Source: Microbacterium sp. BH-3-3-3
GTDB taxonomy: Bacteria; Actinomycetota; Actinomycetes; Actinomycetales; Microbacteriaceae
Assembly: GCF_007679045.1 (NCBI RefSeq)
Contig: NZ_VEFS01000004.1
Coordinates: 1-64,000, forward strand
Direction: 5' to 3'
DNA length: 64,000 nucleotides
Both the position numbers and the translations under genes were made by a program. Each line of letters opens with the position of its first letter. Positions within the stretch are counted from its first letter, which is position 1. Positions 55,993-64,000 of the stretch are shown here, in pieces. Below the pieces are notes generated by a model, which had not been told where the DNA came from, did not search any database, and saw nothing but the letters and a program-made list of their open reading frames with translations.

Positions 55993-56685
55993 TCAGGCGG
56001 TCTTGCCCGACTTCAGCATGTAGCCGAAGCCGCGCTTGGTCTGGATGAGCGGCTCCGAGGAGTGCGGATCGATCTTGCGACGCAGGTACGAGATGTAGCT
56101 CTCGACGATGCCCGCGTCGCCGTTGAAGTCGTACTCCCACACGTGGTCGAGGATCTGCGCCTTCGACAGCACGCGGTTGGGGTTCAGCATGAGGTAGCGC
56201 AGCAGCTTGAACTCGGTGGGGCTCAGGTCGATCGAGACGTCGCCGACGCTGACGTCGTGCGTGTCCTGGTCCATCGTCAGCTCACCCGTGCGGATGATCG
56301 ACTCCTCGTCGGCCTGCATCGTGCGGCGCAGGATCGCCTGGATGCGGGCGACGATCTCGTCGAGGCTGAACGGCTTGGTGACGTAGTCGTCGCCTCCCGC
56401 GTTCAGGCCCATGATCTTGTCTTCCGTCTCGTCCTTGGCGGTGAGGAAGAGGATCGGCGCGGTGTAGCCGGCGCCCCGGAGCCGCTTGGTGACGCTGAAG
56501 CCGTTCATGTCGGGCAGCATCACGTCGAGCACGATGAGGTCGGGTTCTTCTTCGAGCACGGCCGAGATCGTCTGCGCGCCGTTGGCCACGGCTCGCACCT
56601 GGAAACCGGCGAAGCGCAGGCTCGTGATGAGCAGGTCGCGGATGTTCGGTTCGTCGTCGACGACGAGGATGCGAGGAGCTGTCAT
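55993..56685 (-). CDS. response regulator, OmpR family, PhoP/TrcR-like
   Basis: A 230-residue regulator. Receiver with VVDDEPNIRDLLITSLRFAG, phospho-acceptor Asp54 (IVLDVMLPDMNG) and GGDDYVTKPFSLDEIVAR; winged helix with LSPTEFKLLRYLMLNPNRVL, VWEYDFNGDAGIVESYISYL and the end RGFGYML. The full pattern is very close to mycobacterial PhoP. It pairs with the kinase 17 bp downstream. A GATAAT hexamer 5 nt before the ATG on the coding strand suggests a nearly leaderless mRNA. Signal unknown. Confidence 0.93.
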   Translation of the reverse strand: MTAPRILVVDDEPNIRDLLITSLRFAGFQVRAVANGAQTISAVLEEEPDLIVLDVMLPDMNGFSVTKRLRGAGYTAPILFLTAKDETEDKIMGLNAGGDDYVTKPFSLDEIVARIQAILRRTMQADEESIIRTGELTMDQDTHDVSVGDVSIDLSPTEFKLLRYLMLNPNRVLSKAQILDHVWEYDFNGDAGIVESYISYLRRKIDPHSSEPLIQTKRGFGYMLKSGKTA

Positions 56686-56754
56686 GCCCTCATTATCGTG
56701 ATCCCACCCAGCAAAGTGCTGGATATGGCTCGGAAAGCCGCACCCTGGTATGTC

Positions 56755-58404
56755 TCAGGCGGCTGCGGCGTCGATTCCGTCGGCGTCGAGGATCGTGTAC
56801 GCGTATCCCTGCTCGGCGAGGAAGCGCTGGCGGTTCTGCGCGAAATCCTGGTCGACCGTGTCGCGGGCGATGAGCGTGTAGAAGCTCGCGGTGTGGTTCG
56901 ACTGCTTGGGGCGCAGCAGTCGACCGAGGCGCTGCGCCTCTTCTTGACGCGAGCCGAACGACCCCGACACCTGGATGGCGACGGAGGCCTCGGGCAGGTC
57001 GACCGAGAAGTTCGCGACCTTCGAGACCACCAGCAGCGGGATGCTGCCGTCGCGGAAGCCCTGGAACAGCTCCTCGCGCTCGGGGATCGGGGTCGCGCCG
57101 GTGATCTGCGGAGCACCGAGGGCCTGCGCCAGCTCGTCGATCTGATCGAGGTACTGACCGATCACGAGCACACGCTCACCCGGATGCCGCTGCACGAGCC
57201 GACGCGCGACCTCGATCTTCGCGGGTGCCGTGGCGGCGAGGCGATAGCGGTCCTCGTCGGCGGCGGCGGCGTATTCGAGCCGTTCGTCGGCGGGGAGGTC
57301 GATGCGCACCTCGTAGCAGGCGGCGGGGGAGATGAAGCCCTGGGCCTCGATCTCCTTCCACGGCGCGTCGAACCGCTTGGGGCCGATGAGGCTGAACACG
57401 TCGCCTTCGCGACCGTCTTCGCGCACGAGCGTCGCGGTGAGGCCGAGCCGTCGGCGCGCCTGCAGGTCGGCGGTGAGCTTGAACACCGGTGCGGGCAGCA
57501 GGTGCACCTCGTCGTACAGGACGAGGCCCCAGTCGAGCGCATCGAGCAGCGCGAGGTGGGCGTACTTTCCGCCGCGCTTGGCGGTGAGGATCTGGTAGGT
57601 CGCGATGGTGACCGGCTTGATCTCCTTGACCTGGCCGGAGTACTCGCCGATCTCCTCGGGCGTCAGACTGGTGCGCCGCAGCAACTCGTCGCGCCACTGG
57701 CGCGCGCTGACGGTGTTGGTCACCAGGATCAGCGTGGTCGTGCGCGTGTCGGCCATGGCCCCGGCGCCCACGAGCGTCTTGCCCGCGCCGCAGGGGAGCA
57801 CGACGACGCCGGACCCGCCCTCGGAGAACGACTCGACCGCCTGGCGTTGGTAGGGGCGCAGGCTCCAGCCGTCTTCGGCGAGATCGATCGGGTGGGGCGT
57901 GCCAGGGGTGTAGCCCGCGAGGTCTTCGGCGGGCCAGCCGATCTTGAGCAGTTCCTGCTTGATGTGACCGCGCGCCCAAGCGTCGACGAGGAAGGTGTCG
58001 GGGCTGGGGTGCCCGATCAGCAGAGGAGCGATGCGCTTGTTGCGCGAGACCTCGCTGAGCACCGCGGCATCCGTCGACCGGAGCACGAGCGCACCCTCGT
58101 CGTTGCGTTCGATCACGAGGCGGCCGTACCTGTTGACGGTCTCGCGGATGTCGGTGCTGACCGAGGCGGGCACCGGGAAGCGCGACCAGGTGTCGAGGGT
58201 CGCGAGCATCGCGTCGGCGTCGTGGCCGGCGGCGCGGGCGTTCCACAGCCCCAGGCGCGTGATGCGGTAGGTGTGGATGTGCTCGGGCGCGCGTTCGAGT
58301 TCGGCGAACACCGCCAGCTCGTGCCGCGCCGTTTCCGCCTGAGGGTGAGCCACCTCGAGGAGCACGGTGCGGTCGCTTTGCACGATGAGGGGACCGTCAG
58401 CCAT
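56755..58404 (-). CDS. XPB/ERCC3-type DNA repair helicase
   Basis: A 549-residue SF2 helicase. The N-terminal damage-recognition-like domain (to about 180) precedes motif I LPCGAGKT (Walker A 206-210), motif II YDEVHLL, LTATLVREDGREGD (the RED motif of XPB) and motif VI QRLGRLLRPK. In mycobacteria the homologue is next to the same helicase-associated partner. ATP-dependent 3'-5' unwinding in repair is the family role. It follows the partner gene on the same strand; TAGGAT lies 8 nt before the ATG. Confidence 0.93.
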   Translation of the reverse strand: MADGPLIVQSDRTVLLEVAHPQAETARHELAVFAELERAPEHIHTYRITRLGLWNARAAGHDADAMLATLDTWSRFPVPASVSTDIRETVNRYGRLVIERNDEGALVLRSTDAAVLSEVSRNKRIAPLLIGHPSPDTFLVDAWARGHIKQELLKIGWPAEDLAGYTPGTPHPIDLAEDGWSLRPYQRQAVESFSEGGSGVVVLPCGAGKTLVGAGAMADTRTTTLILVTNTVSARQWRDELLRRTSLTPEEIGEYSGQVKEIKPVTIATYQILTAKRGGKYAHLALLDALDWGLVLYDEVHLLPAPVFKLTADLQARRRLGLTATLVREDGREGDVFSLIGPKRFDAPWKEIEAQGFISPAACYEVRIDLPADERLEYAAAADEDRYRLAATAPAKIEVARRLVQRHPGERVLVIGQYLDQIDELAQALGAPQITGATPIPEREELFQGFRDGSIPLLVVSKVANFSVDLPEASVAIQVSGSFGSRQEEAQRLGRLLRPKQSNHTASFYTLIARDTVDQDFAQNRQRFLAEQGYAYTILDADGIDAAAA

Positions 58405-58462
58405 AACGTTCGATCCTACCGGGGTCGGGCGACACCGGGCCGACCGCGCACGCCGCGCGGCG

Positions 58463-60199
58463 TCACGCGACGGGAGCGACGCCGTCGATGTGCGACAGCG
58501 GCAGGGTGCGTTCGACGTCGGCGCCGCGGTCGCGTCCGCGGAGGCGTCCGCCGCCCAGGCCCGTCGCCTCGAGGCGGAACACGCGCGCGGTGCCGTCGGG
58601 CAGGCGCACGGTCACGTCGATCACCGCGCGAGCGCGCACGGCCTGATCCAGCTCGCGTTCGAGCCACGCGGCATCCGAGTCCTCGGCCCCGGCGCGCAGA
58701 CGGGCGATCAGCGGAGCGTAGGTCTCATCGGCATCCGCGCCGGGAGTCTGCTCGGTGGCGAGCTTCGCGCGCTCGAGGGCCCGCGGTCGGCCCTGCTCGT
58801 CGACCGCGACGGCGGGGTAGTGCGCGTCGGTCAGGGCCCAGAACACCACGTCGGCCGACACGTGCGACTCGAGGGCGTCGTCGGTGCGGGTGAGTGCGAT
58901 CGAGCGCAGCGACTGGTCGATCTCCATCGAGCGCAGCAGCGTCTCGTCGTCGGTGACGACCCGCGTGAGCGACGAGGCCGCCTCGCTCATCACGCGCACG
59001 CGGCCGTGCTCCGCCGCGGTGCGCTCGATGACGTACGCGAGCGGCTGGGGGAGGCCCGTCAACGAGATGCCCGAGAGGAACTCGCGCAACGAGTCAGCGG
59101 TCTCGCCCGCGGTGATCGCGGCACCGATCGTCGCGGCGCTGAAGCGATAGCTCGAGGCCTGGGCGCGCGACTCGCGCGTGGCCATCGACCGCAGGCGCAC
59201 GTCGAGGTGGGGAGCGAGGGGGCCCGGGGCGATGGCGGTGAGGTCGTTCTGCAGGTACACGCGGTCGACCTCGGGCGGGAGCAGTTCGCGCAGCGCGGAG
59301 GTGTCGACGTCGCCGCCCTCGGCGAGGGGCTGAGCCCACGGTGTGATGCGGCCCGCGGCATCCGTGAGTCCCCACCGGGTCAGGCGTTCGGTCCACAGCG
59401 CCGCGCGCTCGGGTGCCTCGGGGTCGAAGGGGGTCGCGCCGGCCCAGAGGTGCAGGGGGATCCACCCGCCGTTCTCGGAGCGGTAGGCACGGGGGAGGGC
59501 GTCGCGCAGAGCGACGGCGGTCTGCTGCCACCGCTCGAGCGTCGGCAGCTTGAGCCACTCGCGACCGGCGGGCGAGACGAGCCAGGCACGGTCGTTCGCT
59601 CCGAGCAGCCCGACCGAGGCGGCGAGTCCGACCAGCAGATCGGCGTCGGCGGGGGTCTCCACGGCTCCCGCGTCGACCAGGCGGCGGCGTTCGGTCGCGC
59701 CCAGCGAACCCGATCCGATGCGCCCGAGCGGGGACCCGAGGGTCTGCAGGAGCACGTCGGCGACCGAGGCGGCGTTGGTGAAGGCGGCCTCGGAGGCAGC
59801 GGCGACGGATGCCGCGGACTCGGCCGCGCCCGGTTCGCGCGCGGCGGTGCGCGGCTCGGCGAGACCGTCGGGACGGGCCTCGCGCACGGCATCGGCGACC
59901 GTGGGGAAGGGGACGCCCGCGTCGTCGACGAGAGCCCGGGATGCGAGGTCGGCACGCACGCGGCCGGTCGCGGCCTCGCCGTCGACGGCGGCCACGAGCG
60001 CCTCGGCCTCGTCGCGGGAGAGGGCGGGAAGGCCGCGGGCGACCGAGGCCGGCTCGAGCAGGGCTTCCGCAGCGTCGAACATGTCGCGCCAGGTGCTCGA
60101 GGGCGAGATCTGCCGCTCGTCGAAGAGACGGCCGAGCTCGGTGTCGGTGAGCGCGCTCAACGAGACCGCCAGTGCGCGTTGTGCGGAGGTCTCGGCCAC
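58463..60199 (-). CDS. helicase-associated (XPB/Ssl2-like N-terminal) protein
   Basis: A 578-residue actinobacterial protein found beside XPB genes. The recognisable part is RWGLTDAAGRITPWAQPLAE and LPPEVDRVYLQNDLTAIAPG, then VRVMSEAASSLTRVVTDDET. The family contains winged-helix modules but no helicase motifs; a role as DNA-binding partner of the XPB-like helicase is inferred. GTG start 1 bp after the stop of the small membrane gene, so the three genes form one operon. Confidence 0.85.
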   Translation of the reverse strand: MAETSAQRALAVSLSALTDTELGRLFDERQISPSSTWRDMFDAAEALLEPASVARGLPALSRDEAEALVAAVDGEAATGRVRADLASRALVDDAGVPFPTVADAVREARPDGLAEPRTAAREPGAAESAASVAAASEAAFTNAASVADVLLQTLGSPLGRIGSGSLGATERRRLVDAGAVETPADADLLVGLAASVGLLGANDRAWLVSPAGREWLKLPTLERWQQTAVALRDALPRAYRSENGGWIPLHLWAGATPFDPEAPERAALWTERLTRWGLTDAAGRITPWAQPLAEGGDVDTSALRELLPPEVDRVYLQNDLTAIAPGPLAPHLDVRLRSMATRESRAQASSYRFSAATIGAAITAGETADSLREFLSGISLTGLPQPLAYVIERTAAEHGRVRVMSEAASSLTRVVTDDETLLRSMEIDQSLRSIALTRTDDALESHVSADVVFWALTDAHYPAVAVDEQGRPRALERAKLATEQTPGADADETYAPLIARLRAGAEDSDAAWLERELDQAVRARAVIDVTVRLPDGTARVFRLEATGLGGGRLRGRDRGADVERTLPLSHIDGVAPVA

Positions 60200-60200
60200 G

Positions 60201-60485
60201 TCATCGGGCCCTGTTGGCCCGGCCCTTTCGGACGAAATTCATGATGAGCAGAGCGATGATGAGCGCGAAGCCGACGGGAAGGGCGAACAGCGGGAGGACG
60301 ACGATCAGGGGCCATGCGCCCTGGGTGAAGTCGCTGACTCCGAGCGGCTGCGCGAGGATCACGATGAAGAAGCACACGATGGACACGACGACCAGGCCGA
60401 GTGACATGAAAGTCAGGATGCGGTCGATGCGGCGGACGGGGATGTCGTCGCCCGGCGTGCTGCCACCGGAGGTGCGGGTGCTCAT
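60201..60485 (-). CDS. small membrane protein upstream of the XPB pair
   Basis: A 94-residue protein with two helices (ILTFMSLGLVVVSIVCFFIV and WPLIVVLPLFALPVGFALII) and a basic C-terminus NFVRKGRANRAR. No family recognised. TAGGCT lies 7 nt before the ATG, which fits a leaderless start and argues against the longer upstream frame. First gene of the operon. Confidence 0.7.
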   Translation of the reverse strand: MSTRTSGGSTPGDDIPVRRIDRILTFMSLGLVVVSIVCFFIVILAQPLGVSDFTQGAWPLIVVLPLFALPVGFALIIALLIMNFVRKGRANRAR

Positions 60486-60592
60486 CGGGCTCAGCCTACT
60501 GCCTGGCGGCGGTGCCGTAGGCTGGAAGACCGGGATCCGATCGGCTCCCGTGTTCCGCCGCGCGATCCGCGCACTCATCCAGCGAGGTGTCC

Positions 60593-60976
60593 ATGCCCAC
60601 CGGCAAGGTCAGGTTCTACGACGACGAGAAGGGCTTCGGCTTCATCAGCACCGATGACGGCCAGGACGTGTTCCTGCACGCCACGGCTCTGCCCGCCGGA
60701 ACCCCGGGCCCGAAGGCCGGGACCCGCCTCGAGTTCGGCGTGGCCGACGGCAAGCGCGGTCTGCAGGCGCTCTCGGTGCGCGTGCTCGACGCCCCCGTCA
60801 GCCTGTCGAAGCGCTCGCGCAAGCCCGCCGACGACATGGCGATCATCGTCGAAGACCTCGTGAAGCTGCTCGACGGCATCGGCGGCGACCTGCGTCGCGG
60901 TCGCTACCCCAACGGCCCGCACGCCCAGAAGATCGCCGCGGTCCTGCGCAAGGTCGCCGATGACTTCGAAGCCTGA
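60593..60976 (+). CDS. cold-shock-domain protein with a C-terminal helical extension
   Basis: A 127-residue protein: cold-shock domain (1-66; RNP1 KGFGFIS, RNP2 VFLHA) plus 60 residues of helical, basic sequence (MAIIVEDLVKLLDGIGGDLR...). The extension is absent from CspA and may bind a partner. The ATG of the next gene lies inside its 3' end (17-bp overlap), so the two proteins are translationally coupled. Confidence 0.88.
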   Translation: MPTGKVRFYDDEKGFGFISTDDGQDVFLHATALPAGTPGPKAGTRLEFGVADGKRGLQALSVRVLDAPVSLSKRSRKPADDMAIIVEDLVKLLDGIGGDLRRGRYPNGPHAQKIAAVLRKVADDFEA

Positions 60977-61553
60977 GTCGGCCGCGGACGAGCGCCTGAC
61001 CGGCGCCCACGATCTCGCGCTGTCCGCGTTGCGCGAGATCACCCCCGCAGACACCATCGGCCCCGCCGCCGACTACGCGCTCGAAGACGACGGTGTCGTC
61101 TCGCTGCGCTTCCACACGCGCCTCTCGGGGTACCCCGGATGGTTCTGGACCGTCAGCGTGGCGGTCGTCGAGGACTCCGAGCCGACCGTGCTCGAAGTCG
61201 AACTGCTGCCCGGCGACGGAGCGCTGCTCGCTCCCGACTGGGTGCCGTGGGCCACGCGGCTCGCCGAGTACCAGGCGGCGCAGGTCGCGGCCGCCGCGAC
61301 CGACGACGACCACGGTGACGACGACGATCACGACGGCGACGATCCCGACGAGGACGAAGAAGACGACGACGAGGACGACGAGGAGCCGAAGGCGCGCTTC
61401 CACGCCGGCGACCTCGACGGCGTCGACATCGACGAGCTCGACGCTCCGGCCGCTGTGGCGGACGACGAGGGCGATGACGACGATGACGATGACACCCTCG
61501 ATGCCGACGACGCGGACGACGACGACCGCGACGAGGGCGACCGCAGCTACTGA
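60960..61553 (+). CDS. DUF3027-like protein with a long acidic tail
   Basis: A 197-residue protein: the folded part (1-115) has ALSALREITPADTIG and a beta-rich core HTRLSGYPGWFWTVSVAVVE...LEVELLPGDGALLAPDWVPW, which match the actinobacterial DUF3027 pattern. The rest is almost entirely Asp/Glu (for example DDDHGDDDDHDGDDPDEDEE), without aromatic residues. Function unknown. Coupling to a cold-shock-domain protein and the acidic tail suggest an RNA-binding-protein partner or antagonist; that is inference. Confidence 0.75.
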   Translation: MTSKPESAADERLTGAHDLALSALREITPADTIGPAADYALEDDGVVSLRFHTRLSGYPGWFWTVSVAVVEDSEPTVLEVELLPGDGALLAPDWVPWATRLAEYQAAQVAAAATDDDHGDDDDHDGDDPDEDEEDDDEDDEEPKARFHAGDLDGVDIDELDAPAAVADDEGDDDDDDDTLDADDADDDDRDEGDRSY

Positions 61554-61559
61554 CCTCTG

Positions 61560-61604
61560 AACGACGAAGGCCGTCCCGCGCGATGCGGGACGGCCTTCGT
61601 CGTT
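61560..61604. terminator. bidirectional terminator between the DUF3027 gene and serC
   Basis: A perfect 20-bp stem with loop GCGAT; outer arms AACGACGAAGG and CCTTCGTCGTT are identical to those of the gpmA/phoU terminator. Confidence 0.9.
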
Positions 61605-61611
61605 CGTGGCG

Positions 61612-62733
61612 TCAGGCGCCGGGCAGGTTCTCGATCGTGTAGTCGATGGCGCCGATCAGGCGGCGCACGTCGTCGGGCTCGATCGAGACGAACGTGGCCA
61701 CGCGCAGCTGGTTGCGGCCCAGCTTGCGGTACGGCTCGGTGTCGACGATGCCGTTCGCGCGCAGGCTCTTCGCGATCGCGCTCGCATCGATGCTGTCGTC
61801 GAAGTCGATCGTGACGACGACGGGCGAGCGGTCGGCGGCGTCGGCGACGAAGGGGGTCGCCACCGCACTGGCATCCGCCCACTCGTACAGCGCGGAGGAC
61901 GACTCCGCCGTGCGCGCGGCCGCCCACTCGAGGCCGCCGTTGTCGAGGATCCAGCCGAGCTGCTCGTCGAGCAGCAGCAGGGTCGCCAGGGCGGGGGTGT
62001 TGAGCGTCTGCTGCAGGCGGGAGTTGTCGACCGCGTTCTTCAGGCTGAGGAACTCGGGGATGTAGCGGTCGGATGCCGCGATCTTCTCGATGCGCTCGAT
62101 CGCCGCGGGCGAGACGGCGGCGTACCAGATGCCTCCGTCGGAGCCGAGGTTCTTCTGCGGGGCGAAGTAGTAGACGTCGGCCTGGGTGACGTCGAAGTCG
62201 ATGCCGCCCGCGGCGCTGGTCGCATCGATGACGGTGAGCGCACCGGCATCCGCGTTCACGCGCTGGACGGGGGCCGAGACGCCCGTCGAGGTCTCGTTGT
62301 GGGGCCAGGCGTAGACGTCGACGCCCTCGACGGCCTCGGCGACCGTGCGGGTGCCCGGCTCGGCGCGGCGCACGTCGGGCGCCTGCAGCCACGGCGCCGC
62401 GGCGGCCGAAGCGAACTTGCCGCCGAACTCGCCGAACACGAGGTTCTGGCTGCGGTTCTCGATCAGGCCGAACGCCGCGGCGTCCCAGAACGCCGTCGAC
62501 CCGCCGTTGCCGAGGATGATCTCGTAGCCCTCGGGCAGGCGGAACAGCTGTGCAAGACGCTCGCGCGTGCTGGCGACGAGGTTCTTCACGGGCGCCTGAC
62601 GGTGCGAGGTTCCGAGGATCGACGCCCCGCGGGTGACGAGCGCCTCGAGCTGCGCACCGCGCACCTTCGAGGGGCCGCACCCGAAGCGGCCGTCGGCGGG
62701 CAGGAGATCGGTGGGGAGTTCCACGTGCGGCAT
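61612..62733 (-). CDS. serC: phosphoserine aminotransferase
   Basis: A 373-residue PLP enzyme of actinobacterial SerC type. PLP Lys194 in FAPQKNLGSDGG, phosphate-binding region HRQAPVK (44-50) and GNGGSTAFWDAA (75-86). It converts 3-phosphohydroxypyruvate to phosphoserine in serine synthesis. TAGAAT lies 7 nt before the ATG. Gene order with the cold-shock and XPB genes resembles the mycobacterial neighbourhood. Confidence 0.96.
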   Translation of the reverse strand: MPHVELPTDLLPADGRFGCGPSKVRGAQLEALVTRGASILGTSHRQAPVKNLVASTRERLAQLFRLPEGYEIILGNGGSTAFWDAAAFGLIENRSQNLVFGEFGGKFASAAAAPWLQAPDVRRAEPGTRTVAEAVEGVDVYAWPHNETSTGVSAPVQRVNADAGALTVIDATSAAGGIDFDVTQADVYYFAPQKNLGSDGGIWYAAVSPAAIERIEKIAASDRYIPEFLSLKNAVDNSRLQQTLNTPALATLLLLDEQLGWILDNGGLEWAAARTAESSSALYEWADASAVATPFVADAADRSPVVVTIDFDDSIDASAIAKSLRANGIVDTEPYRKLGRNQLRVATFVSIEPDDVRRLIGAIDYTIENLPGA

Positions 62734-62832
62734 GGCACTGATTCTAGGGCGAGCCTCCGGGCCCGCCCGCGCTCATGTCGGAGGGGGTCGGTAGGCTGGG
62801 AGGACTTGCCGCGCGACATCGAGGACACCTGA

Positions 62833-63531
62833 ATGACCGATCTGATCGACACCACCGAGATGTACCTGCGCACGATCCTCGAGCTCGAGGAGGAGAAGAT
62901 CGTGCCCCTGCGGGCGCGCATCTCCGAGCGCCTGGGGCACTCCGGGCCGACGGTCTCGCAGACGGTCGGACGCATGGAGCGCGACGGTCTGGTCGTCGTG
63001 TCGGAGGACCGCCGGCTCGAGCTCACCGACGCCGGCCGTCAGAAGGCCGTCGACGTGATGCGCAAGCACCGTCTCGCCGAGCGTCTGCTCAGCGATGTGA
63101 TCGGCCTCGACTGGGCCTACGTGCACGACGAGGCCTGCCGCTGGGAGCACGTCATGAGCGAGCAGGTCGAGCGTCGCCTCGTCGAGCTGCTCGGGCACCC
63201 CACCGAGTCGCCGTACGGCAACCCCATCCCCGGACTCGACCAGCTCGGCGACGCCAGCAGCGTCACCTTCGACGACGGCGTGGTCGGCCTGGTCCGCAAG
63301 CTCGCCGACGCGGGCGGACCCATCTCGGGCACGGTCCGCCGGCTCGCCGAACCCGCGCAGGTCGACCCCGAGCTGCTGCAGCAGCTGAAGGCCGCGGGCG
63401 TCCTGCCCGGAGCCCACGGCGACTACCGCTTCAACGAGGGCTACGTGCTCGTGCAGATGGACGGCGTCGACGAAGGCCTCGAGCTGCCCGTCGAGGTGGC
63501 CTCGCACATCTTCCTCGTCGCCGAGGCGTGA
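62833..63531 (+). CDS. dtxR: iron-dependent repressor DtxR/IdeR
   Basis: A 232-residue regulator with N-terminal winged helix, dimerisation domain and C-terminal SH3-like domain. All DtxR metal ligands are at the original numbers: Met10, Cys102, Glu105, His106 (primary site) and His79, Glu83, His98 (ancillary site). Cys102 marks it as an iron (DtxR/IdeR) and not a manganese (MntR) sensor. It represses iron uptake and siderophore genes when Fe(II) is bound. A TAGGCT box about 40 bp upstream is a candidate -10. Divergent from serC. Confidence 0.96.
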   Translation: MTDLIDTTEMYLRTILELEEEKIVPLRARISERLGHSGPTVSQTVGRMERDGLVVVSEDRRLELTDAGRQKAVDVMRKHRLAERLLSDVIGLDWAYVHDEACRWEHVMSEQVERRLVELLGHPTESPYGNPIPGLDQLGDASSVTFDDGVVGLVRKLADAGGPISGTVRRLAEPAQVDPELLQQLKAAGVLPGAHGDYRFNEGYVLVQMDGVDEGLELPVEVASHIFLVAEA

Positions 63532-63578
63532 TCGGCGGCGCTCTTACCCGAGCATCCGCCGTGCACGCCTTCTGAAGC

Positions 63579-63607
63579 GTGACATGTTCGTTATCTTCGG
63601 GTAGCCT
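63579..63607 (+). promoter_or_regulatory. promoter of the riboswitch-controlled gene
   Basis: GTGACA (63579-63584), a 17-bp spacer and TAGCCT (63602-63607). Predicted transcription start near 63614, giving a leader of about 160 nt. Confidence 0.5.
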
Positions 63608-63611
63608 TCGA

Positions 63612-63766
63612 AGGTCCACAGGCGAGAAGCCCGCCGTCGGACCCCTCGCAGTTTTGCCTCATCGGCTCGTCGTCTGCAGAGGGTGAAGCCCGCACATCGT
63701 GCCCCTTATTCGAGTGCTGACGAGCCAGCGTGATCGCCCCCGGGTGATCGCGCAGAGGCGCCGGAG
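63612..63766 (+). promoter_or_regulatory. candidate ydaO-type c-di-AMP riboswitch
   Basis: The leader contains the ydaO-like core GGACCC...GGGTGAAGCC: CCCTC/GAGGG and GCAG/CTGC (63643-63651 with 63674-63683) form one stem with a bulged A, followed directly by TGAAGCC. Further arms (TGCTGACGAGCCAGC, two GTGATCGC) lie before the ribosome site. In actinobacteria this class controls secreted cell-wall hydrolases (NlpC/P60, Rpf), which fits the gene downstream. The 3' conserved segment matches only loosely. Confidence 0.5.
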
Positions 63767-63773
63767 GAACTTT

Positions 63774-64000
63774 GGCTGAAAACACCGATCCCGCTGCGGA
63801 CCTACCCGAGGTCCCCGCGACCGGACCCACACGCAAGAGCACCCGTGCCGCTGCCGTCGTGCCGTCGGCGAAGCGTCCCGTGGTCACCTCGATCACCGCG
63901 GCCGCACCCGCCGCCCGCACCGCACCCGCGCGCAGCGCGTCGTCGCAGCGCCGGTTCGGCAAGCCCGTGCGCAGTGCCGTGATCCTGTCGATGGTCGCCG
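63774..64000 (+). CDS. N-terminal part of a probable secreted or membrane-anchored cell-wall protein
   Basis: TTG start with GGAGGA 3 nt upstream. About 75 codons are visible: MAENTDPAADLPEVPATGPT, then a long Ala/Arg/Ser/Thr-rich basic region and QRRFGKPVRSAVILSMVA, where a signal or anchor helix begins at the window edge. The long basic pre-signal region and the riboswitch-like leader suggest a peptidoglycan hydrolase (NlpC/P60 or M23), but the catalytic domain is outside the window. Confidence 0.6.

Noticed and set aside
56708..56722. CCAGCA-AAG-TGCTGG as a terminator between the PhoP-like regulator and the XPB gene
   Set aside because: The stem is only 6 bp and it lies in the promoter region of the minus-strand regulator; an operator is as likely, and support for either is too weak.
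61300..61530. GAC/GAT-rich stretch looking like a simple repeat
   Set aside because: It is the coding sequence of the acidic tail, with mixed Asp/Glu/His codons and no exact repeat unit.

Overview
The window is chromosomal DNA of a high-GC actinomycete, most likely Microbacterium or a close relative in Microbacteriaceae. Several blocks match neighbourhoods I know from mycobacteria and other Actinomycetota: ppk1-mutT1; gpmA-phoU-senX3-regX3; an LpqE-like lipoprotein next to carD, followed by a fused ispDF, cysS and rlmB; and an XPB-type helicase with its helicase-associated partner, a cold-shock gene and serC. GTG starts, GTGA/ATGA overlaps and start codons 5-8 nt after a TANNNT box are common, as expected in this group. 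Genus-level placement is inference from gene content, not from a marker sequence. No gene-free stretch is longer than 300 bases.

Layout. 1-18.1 kb is core genome. It holds the start of a DUF222/HNH gene at the left edge, the ppk1-mutT1-phosphopantetheinyl transferase operon, a GlnR-like regulator, a run of small membrane, nitrobindin-like, YgfZ and FUSC genes, the phosphate-sensing block (gpmA, phoU, senX3-regX3), and carD-ispDF-cysS-rlmB. PHO-box-like 11-nt direct repeats lie upstream of both ppk1 and senX3, which suggests a phosphate/polyphosphate regulon.

18.1-39.9 kb is an accessory catabolic island of about 21.7 kb. It contains three paralogous metal-dependent amidohydrolases, two paralogous ketopantoate-reductase-like enzymes (each divergent from an amidohydrolase), a zinc alcohol dehydrogenase, a Dabb protein and an XRE-cupin regulator. 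A sugar/nucleoside-type ABC importer follows, with one component fusing two ATPase domains and a permease. Next come an M24-fold protein lacking one metal ligand, a hydroxyisobutyrate-dehydrogenase-like enzyme, an SDR lacking its catalytic Tyr/Lys, a GntR/FCD regulator, a VOC protein, and a fused E1 alpha-beta plus E2 2-oxo-acid dehydrogenase without E3. The layout reads as uptake, hydrolytic ring or amide opening, redox steps, then oxidative decarboxylation to an acyl-CoA. The substrate cannot be read from the sequence, and this island is the best candidate for an undescribed system.

39.9-64 kb is again mostly core: a DUF4032 protein and an MsmK/UgpC-type ATPase, a thioredoxin-fold membrane protein without its CxxC, tRNA-Thr(TGT), a nucleoside deaminase, amylosucrase, a DMT-family transporter, nitroreductase, msrB, cspA, a CIRCE-controlled lone groL, a PhoP-like two-component system, the XPB pair, a cold-shock/DUF3027 pair, serC and dtxR. 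The right edge holds a likely c-di-AMP (ydaO-type) riboswitch leader in front of a truncated secreted-protein gene.

Across the whole window the 7-mer GGATGCC/GGCATCC is strikingly frequent (about 90 by hand count, both strands). In three places it forms the inverted pair of an intergenic hairpin.
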